Assembly: GCF_002077175.1 (NCBI RefSeq) | Contig: NZ_CP014943.1 | Span: 3,348,001-3,412,000, forward strand | Direction of reading: 5' to 3' | Length of the DNA stretch: 64,000 nt | DNA from: Colwellia sp. PAMC 21821 | GTDB lineage: Bacteria; Pseudomonadota; Gammaproteobacteria; Enterobacterales; Alteromonadaceae | Part shown: positions 59,538 to 64,000 of the stretch, in pieces | How positions within the stretch are numbered: the stretch's first letter is position 1 | How the letters are laid out: each line of letters begins with the position of its first letter | The notes under the pieces: generated by a model | Databases searched by the model: none | The model's input: the letters and a program-made list of their open reading frames with translations, nothing else | What the model was told of the DNA's origin: nothing | Made by a program: the position numbers and the translations under genes

Positions 59538-62246
59538 TTACTTTAAAAGTTTAAGTGCTTCTATACAACGTCCGATCTCTTGGTGAGTCGCTTTAACACT
59601 TTTTAATGCTTGTGGTTTCATTTCACTGTACGCGGTAATTAAATCAGCAAGTTCTTGCTCACTTGTCGCTGTACATTTTGCAGGTAATAAGCTTGAGGTG
59701 AACGACTCTAACATCGATAAATCACTACCCTCGTTGAGTTTAGGGATATGCGCCAGTATTTTAGCTTTGTAGGGGGCGGCCAAGGCTTGTTGCTCTGACG
59801 GAAATAAGCCCCACATAATATAGCGTAATGTCGAAAGCTTTAACTTTTCAGGATTATTAATTACCACATTAAACCATTTATCTTTAATGGCGGCTTCAGG
59901 GCGCAATACTTCGGCATAAATAGCATTTTTAACACCGGTATCTGAATTATCCTTTGCTTGCTCTGCAACTAATAACGCTTGGTAATTACCTTGCTGGTAA
60001 CGGTTCATTTTTGCCACTAACGTCCAGCGCTTGTCTTGATCAATCAGTAAACCGTCAAAGCTCATTTCACCGTGTAATATATTTTGTAAGTTAGCTAAGT
60101 GTTTAGTTGTTTTACTCACATTTACATAACGGCTATACCACATTTTTTGAAAATCAGAACCCGCTTCCGCATGTTGTAAAAGTGAGAAGTAAAGATCTTC
60201 TACTTCGCTATAAAGTGCGGAGTAATCTTTTTGCTCTTGGCGTGTCGCGGTCGTTAGGTAACCTAATGCTGATGTTAAACTGCCTGCTATTTTTCGTATT
60301 ACATTGTAGTCTTTTTCACCGGCGATGTTTGTAATAGCGAAATTGACAAAAGCTTCTGCTGAAAGGTTGGCGTCATTTACACTGTCAGATAAGCTTTGCC
60401 ATAGCATGAGACGCATAGTGGTGTTATCTATCGCGTTAATATGTTTTTGTATAGCGTTAAGTGACTTGTCATCTAAGTCGACTTTAACATAACCCCAGTC
60501 AGCTTCATTTGGGTAGACCAAGTCAGGACAGGCTTTGCCTATCACGGCTTTAATGTCTGTGTTTGCACCTTGATACATTATCGGCGTTGCAGACGTTAAG
60601 GACATGGTATTGTCGTTGATGTTGTATAGGCCAATTTGTACGCGTTGTTCACGTAATGTAGGGTAGCCTTCAGGCGCTGATTGGTTTACAGAAAATTGAC
60701 TAATTTTATCATCATTACACTGATAGCTTACTTTAATGGTATTTAAGCCTGCATTGTATAACCAGTCTTGCGTCCATTGGCTCATATCTTTATTTGCCGC
60801 TTTACCAAGCTCGCCAATAAAATCATCAAGATCGGTATTTTTATAAGAAAACTTCTTTAAGTAGTTACTTACACCCACTCGAAAATTTTCTTCACCTAAG
60901 TAATAAGGCAGCTGCTTAAGCACCGAGGCACCTTTACCGTATGTTATACCGTCAAAGTTTGAGAGTGCTTCTCCTGTAGATGCAACGGGTAACTCTATGG
61001 CGTGAGTGTTTACTGAATCATCACTTCGATAGGCCCATTGTTTAGTACCAGAGTAAAATACGTCCCACGTGTTCTCAAAATCGCTAGCTTCTGCAATCGC
61101 TAGGTTGGCCATATAAGTAGCGAAACTTTCGTTTAACCATAAGCCATTCCACCAACGCATAGTCACTAAGTCGCCGAACCACATATGGGCCATTTCATGG
61201 GCAATAACATTAGCTAAACTCATTTTTGCTTGCGTAGATTTTTCACCGCGCGCAATATAGCCTTCATTAAATGTGACAGCCGCTACGTTTTCCATCGCCC
61301 CGGCATTAAAGTCAGGGGCCACTACTTGGTCATATTTAACAAACGGGTATCTAACATCGAAATATTGATTGAAAAAAGCAAAGCTTTGCTTAGTCGGTTT
61401 AAACCATTCCTCTGTGTTGACATACTCAGCCAAACTTTGACGAGCGAATAATCGTAGGGGAATATCTTCAAAGCTATCTTCCCAAACCGCATAATTTCCG
61501 GCATGTAATGAGAAAACATAAGAAGAAAATTTAGCGGAAGCAGGAAAGACCCAATGTTTGGTGTCGCCAGTCTCTTCAATAGAAGTTTCGCGAGTAGCAC
61601 TGATAATTTGCCAATGGCTCGGCGCATTGACCTCAAGGGCATAGGTCGCTTTTAAATCTGGTTGGTCAAAATGAGGGAAAAGGCGATTAGCGTCATAAGG
61701 TTCAAAGTCAGTGTACAGATACACCTCACCATTTTCTGGGTCAACGAAGCGATGTAGGCCTGAGCCATCGGTGGCGTAAGGGCGCTCATAAGCTACTTTA
61801 ATTGTATTTTTACCGGCCGATAATGCGCTAGCAGGTACAGTAATAAACCATTTGTCATAACTAAATTCAGCGGGCTTTCCGTTGACTTCTAAACCGGTAA
61901 CAGTACCTTCATCAAAATCAATGGTTAGATCATTAATGTTATTTTTTGCCAACTGAAAATTAAGCATTGAAACACCTGAAAAGCTTTCACTTTCAGTATC
62001 TAGTTTAACGCTTAGTTGGTAACTAACATTGCTAACTTGTTTGGTACGCATTTCGGCATAACTTGCGTTAAGCGATTCACTTAATTGGCGCACGATTCTA
62101 GTGGTGTGTTCAGCGGCCTGTATATCAGGATTTTCTGTTGTTGACTTATTATCACTACAACCACTTAAAGCAATTGTTACTGCAATCGCAGATGAAAGTA
62201 TTGTCATATTGAGTGATTTGGCCAATATCGACGCTTGGTTATTCAT
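59538..62246 (-). CDS. M1-family aminopeptidase, lipoprotein
   Basis: Zinc aminopeptidase, 902 residues. It carries a lipoprotein signal ending IALSGC (Cys30), unlike cytoplasmic PepN, so it acts in the envelope. The M1 signatures are intact: the exopeptidase motif GAMEN, zinc motif HEMAHMWFGD and the downstream NES glutamate. An ERAP1-like C-terminal helical domain follows. The first ATG (62246) has AAGGAA upstream; Met14 is an alternative that would also leave the lipobox intact. Together with the M13 lipoprotein and the M18-like gene it suggests active peptide scavenging. Confidence 0.92.
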   Translation of the reverse strand: MNNQASILAKSLNMTILSSAIAVTIALSGCSDNKSTTENPDIQAAEHTTRIVRQLSESLNASYAEMRTKQVSNVSYQLSVKLDTESESFSGVSMLNFQLAKNNINDLTIDFDEGTVTGLEVNGKPAEFSYDKWFITVPASALSAGKNTIKVAYERPYATDGSGLHRFVDPENGEVYLYTDFEPYDANRLFPHFDQPDLKATYALEVNAPSHWQIISATRETSIEETGDTKHWVFPASAKFSSYVFSLHAGNYAVWEDSFEDIPLRLFARQSLAEYVNTEEWFKPTKQSFAFFNQYFDVRYPFVKYDQVVAPDFNAGAMENVAAVTFNEGYIARGEKSTQAKMSLANVIAHEMAHMWFGDLVTMRWWNGLWLNESFATYMANLAIAEASDFENTWDVFYSGTKQWAYRSDDSVNTHAIELPVASTGEALSNFDGITYGKGASVLKQLPYYLGEENFRVGVSNYLKKFSYKNTDLDDFIGELGKAANKDMSQWTQDWLYNAGLNTIKVSYQCNDDKISQFSVNQSAPEGYPTLREQRVQIGLYNINDNTMSLTSATPIMYQGANTDIKAVIGKACPDLVYPNEADWGYVKVDLDDKSLNAIQKHINAIDNTTMRLMLWQSLSDSVNDANLSAEAFVNFAITNIAGEKDYNVIRKIAGSLTSALGYLTTATRQEQKDYSALYSEVEDLYFSLLQHAEAGSDFQKMWYSRYVNVSKTTKHLANLQNILHGEMSFDGLLIDQDKRWTLVAKMNRYQQGNYQALLVAEQAKDNSDTGVKNAIYAEVLRPEAAIKDKWFNVVINNPEKLKLSTLRYIMWGLFPSEQQALAAPYKAKILAHIPKLNEGSDLSMLESFTSSLLPAKCTATSEQELADLITAYSEMKPQALKSVKATHQEIGRCIEALKLLK

Positions 62247-62536
62247 GCGGCATTAATTCCTTGTCATTTGAATTTACATTTTTATTACAATTTTTGTAGG
62301 CTATTTATACCACAATAAATCAGTTAAATATTACCGTTTAACTTATTTATATAGTGATTTATCTTAAATGATGTTTTAGGTTTTTCAGCGACTTTGAATA
62401 ATTATTAAGATGTAACTATGTTAATTAAAAAGTGTATTTTTTTTCTATAATAACTGGATATTTTAACCGTAATTTTTTGAAAAAATGGTAGTATTATTTT
62501 CTGTTTATTTCGATGTATATTCTAGGTTTACATTTA

Positions 62537-63307
62537 ATGGCTCTTACTAAGAAAAAAGCGCGCTGGTTAATGGCGAAAAAAGGATTTTTAGACATGCTAC
62601 CGCTTAATTTAGCGGTTTTGCCTTGGGGGATTCTTTGTGGCTCTTTAGCGATTCAGCGAGATTTTTCTGCCCTCGAAGCTATTTTAATGCCTCTCATCGT
62701 ATTTGCTGGCTCAGCTCAACTGGTTGCTATTGAATTAATTGCGAATAATGCCTCATTGGCGACTATTTTGTTCACCACTTTTATTATTAGCTCGCGACAC
62801 TTTTTGTATGGTTTGGCTTTGCGAGATAAATTAAAAATTTTACCAACCAAGTGGCGCTATGGACTTGGCTTTTTATTAACCGATGAACTATTTGCCTTGT
62901 CGAGTCATCGCAAGTCTTTTGTTGGGCAGTTGAGATTGATATATGCCGTAGTGGCTGGCGGAAGTTTCTACGTTTTTTGGTTGTTATGGAATGTAACAGG
63001 CGTTATTGCCGGTAGTTTTTTACCCGATTTAACCCATTTAGGCTTAGACTTTGCCATTGCTGTGACTTTTATTGCTTTAGTTATTCCAACCATCATTAAC
63101 TTACCTATTTTAGTTACTGTTATTGTTGCTGCGCTGTTATCTGTGCTGTTTAAGTTAATGCAGTTTGAATTAGATTTAGTGGCGGCGGCATTAATTGCTA
63201 TGTACTGCGGTTATCTTACTGATCGTTTTCAACATAAAAACAAAGATGTAGAAACTCCTGATGATGACAATAATACATTGAGTCCATCGGTTAAGGACAG
63301 CGCATGA
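62537..63307 (+). CDS. azlC: AzlC-type branched-chain amino acid exporter subunit
   Basis: Large subunit of a two-part exporter of branched-chain amino acids (YgaZ/AzlC). The 256-residue membrane protein has the family core MLPLNLAVLPWGILCGSLA, FAGSAQLVAIELIAN and SSRHFLYGLAL. The ATG at 62537 has TAGG upstream; the frame extends to an ATG at 62513. It overlaps azlD by 4 bp. Confidence 0.85.
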   Translation: MALTKKKARWLMAKKGFLDMLPLNLAVLPWGILCGSLAIQRDFSALEAILMPLIVFAGSAQLVAIELIANNASLATILFTTFIISSRHFLYGLALRDKLKILPTKWRYGLGFLLTDELFALSSHRKSFVGQLRLIYAVVAGGSFYVFWLLWNVTGVIAGSFLPDLTHLGLDFAIAVTFIALVIPTIINLPILVTVIVAALLSVLFKLMQFELDLVAAALIAMYCGYLTDRFQHKNKDVETPDDDNNTLSPSVKDSA

Positions 63308-63621
63308 CATTACTGACTATTGTGTTAATGGCACTGATCACTTTTACCACGCGTTATTTATTTATTCATCCACGCTTGCCTGTGCGCTTAGGGGCAAAAA
63401 TGGCGAAGCTGTTAAGTTTTAGTGCGCCGGCGGTATTAACCGCTATTTGGGTCCCTATTATATTTATTCAGCAGGGTGAGTTAAATGTGTCACTGCATAA
63501 TCCCTATCTAATTGCTGCATCATTTGCGATCGTGGCTGCGGCAAAAAACAAAAGTATCTATTTGACCATGTTTATTGGACTTATTGCGTTTGTTTTAAGT
63601 CGTTACCTTCTAACGCAATAA
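63304..63621 (+). CDS. azlD: AzlD-type exporter small subunit
   Basis: Small partner of AzlC (YgaH/AzlD family). The 105-residue protein has three or four membrane segments and the family patterns ALITFTTRYLFIHP and LSFSAPAVLTAIWVP. The ATG overlaps the azlC stop (ATGA), so translation is coupled. Confidence 0.88.
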   Translation: MTLLTIVLMALITFTTRYLFIHPRLPVRLGAKMAKLLSFSAPAVLTAIWVPIIFIQQGELNVSLHNPYLIAASFAIVAAAKNKSIYLTMFIGLIAFVLSRYLLTQ

Positions 63622-63803
63622 ATTAGCTCATTCAAATTTGAGGTTGGTTTCTGTCATGTTGACCTATTGTGCCGTTAATACGTTTTTTTATGGTATTTAT
63701 AGCTAAAAAAGCACTGCTTATCGAATAAAGCTTGTCAGTTGATATTGATAGCTTTTAAGATGGCGTACGCCTTTTATCTGAGATTATCATTATAAATATT
63801 GCT

Positions 63804-64000
63804 ATGAATTTAACTAAATCATTAACTACTATCGCCATTGTAAGCGCTTTAACGTTTTCACAAACTAGCTTTGTTCAAGCGGCAGACACCAAAACTAAGG
63901 CTGAATCTCCATCTAGCTGGTTAAACTTAAGCGCTAAAGAGCTGAAAGCGGTAGAACGCTACGCAACTGAATATAAAGATTATATTTATAAAGCGCCGAC
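63804..64000 (+). CDS. Probable secreted M18-like aminopeptidase, 3' end missing
   Basis: The frame runs open off the right end; 65 residues are visible. A signal peptide (about residues 1-26, ending VQAA) is followed by SWLNLSAKELKAVERYATEYKDYIYKAP. This resembles the start of bacterial M18 aminopeptidases, in which a WL-x-L-S/T-x-E-E helix leads to EYKDF and a Lys/Thr stretch. With so little sequence the family call is tentative. The ribosome-binding site is not obvious. Confidence 0.5.
   Translation, partial: MNLTKSLTTIAIVSALTFSQTSFVQAADTKTKAESPSSWLNLSAKELKAVERYATEYKDYIYKAP

Overview
The window looks like chromosomal DNA of a marine gammaproteobacterium of the Alteromonadales, most likely Colwelliaceae (Colwellia or Thalassotalea type). 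This rests on the AT-rich composition, the family level of almost every protein, and gene neighbourhoods shared with Shewanella and enterics: smp/serB, holD-rimI, queA-tgt-yajC-secDF, lolCDE, and msbA-lpxK-ycaR-kdsB. The genus is an inference from protein style, not from a search.

Layout. 1-4.5 kb: the 3' part of a PilZ protein, then a Cys-rich exported protein followed by a TonB-dependent receptor with a His-rich N-terminus. 4.5-10.7 kb: serB divergent from smp, then yjjV, argS and prfC. 11.1-12.2 kb: a membrane GGDEF gene interrupted by one in-frame TAG, with a short mobile repeat (MITE-like) starting directly behind it. 12.5-17.4 kb: a periplasmic nitrate reductase operon (napF, a small membrane protein gene, napDABC) behind a perfect FNR-type box. 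17.4-21.9 kb: a secreted delta-class carbonic anhydrase, rimI-holD, tRNA-Trp, aceK and a second repeat element. 21.9-27.7 kb: queA, tgt, yajC, secD, secF. 28-31.4 kb: two transporters, with an inverted second copy of the MITE between them. 31.4-32.8 kb: two bacterioferritin subunits and Bfd, with a Fur box. 33.0-35.8 kb: arsR, a GAPDH gene and arsJ, an arsenate detoxification operon. 35.8-42.2 kb: a sulfotransferase, beta carbonic anhydrase, a small DUF2897 gene, a chemotaxis receptor, an EamA exporter and a LysR regulator. 42.4-46.2 kb: a vitamin B12 operon (btuD, btuC, cobO, btuF) behind a cobalamin riboswitch. 46.3-48.4 kb: an M13 lipoprotein peptidase. 48.8-52.1 kb: lolCDE. 52.2-59.5 kb: a DUF2062 protein, comEC, msbA, lpxK, ycaR, kdsB. 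59.5-64 kb: an M1 lipoprotein aminopeptidase, azlCD, and the start of a probable M18 aminopeptidase.

How it fits together. Most of the window is housekeeping: translation and tRNA modification, Sec export, lipoprotein export and LPS precursor synthesis. Four small accessory modules are self-contained and carry visible control sites or a dedicated regulator: anaerobic nitrate respiration (FNR box), iron storage (Fur box), arsenate efflux (adjacent ArsR) and cobalamin uptake (riboswitch). No prophage, CRISPR array, integron or large mobile element is visible. The least-explained pieces are the two near-identical MITE copies, the amber-interrupted diguanylate cyclase, the Cys-rich/His-rich metal pair, and several short tandem repeats. 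I did not find a convincing wholly new multi-gene system.
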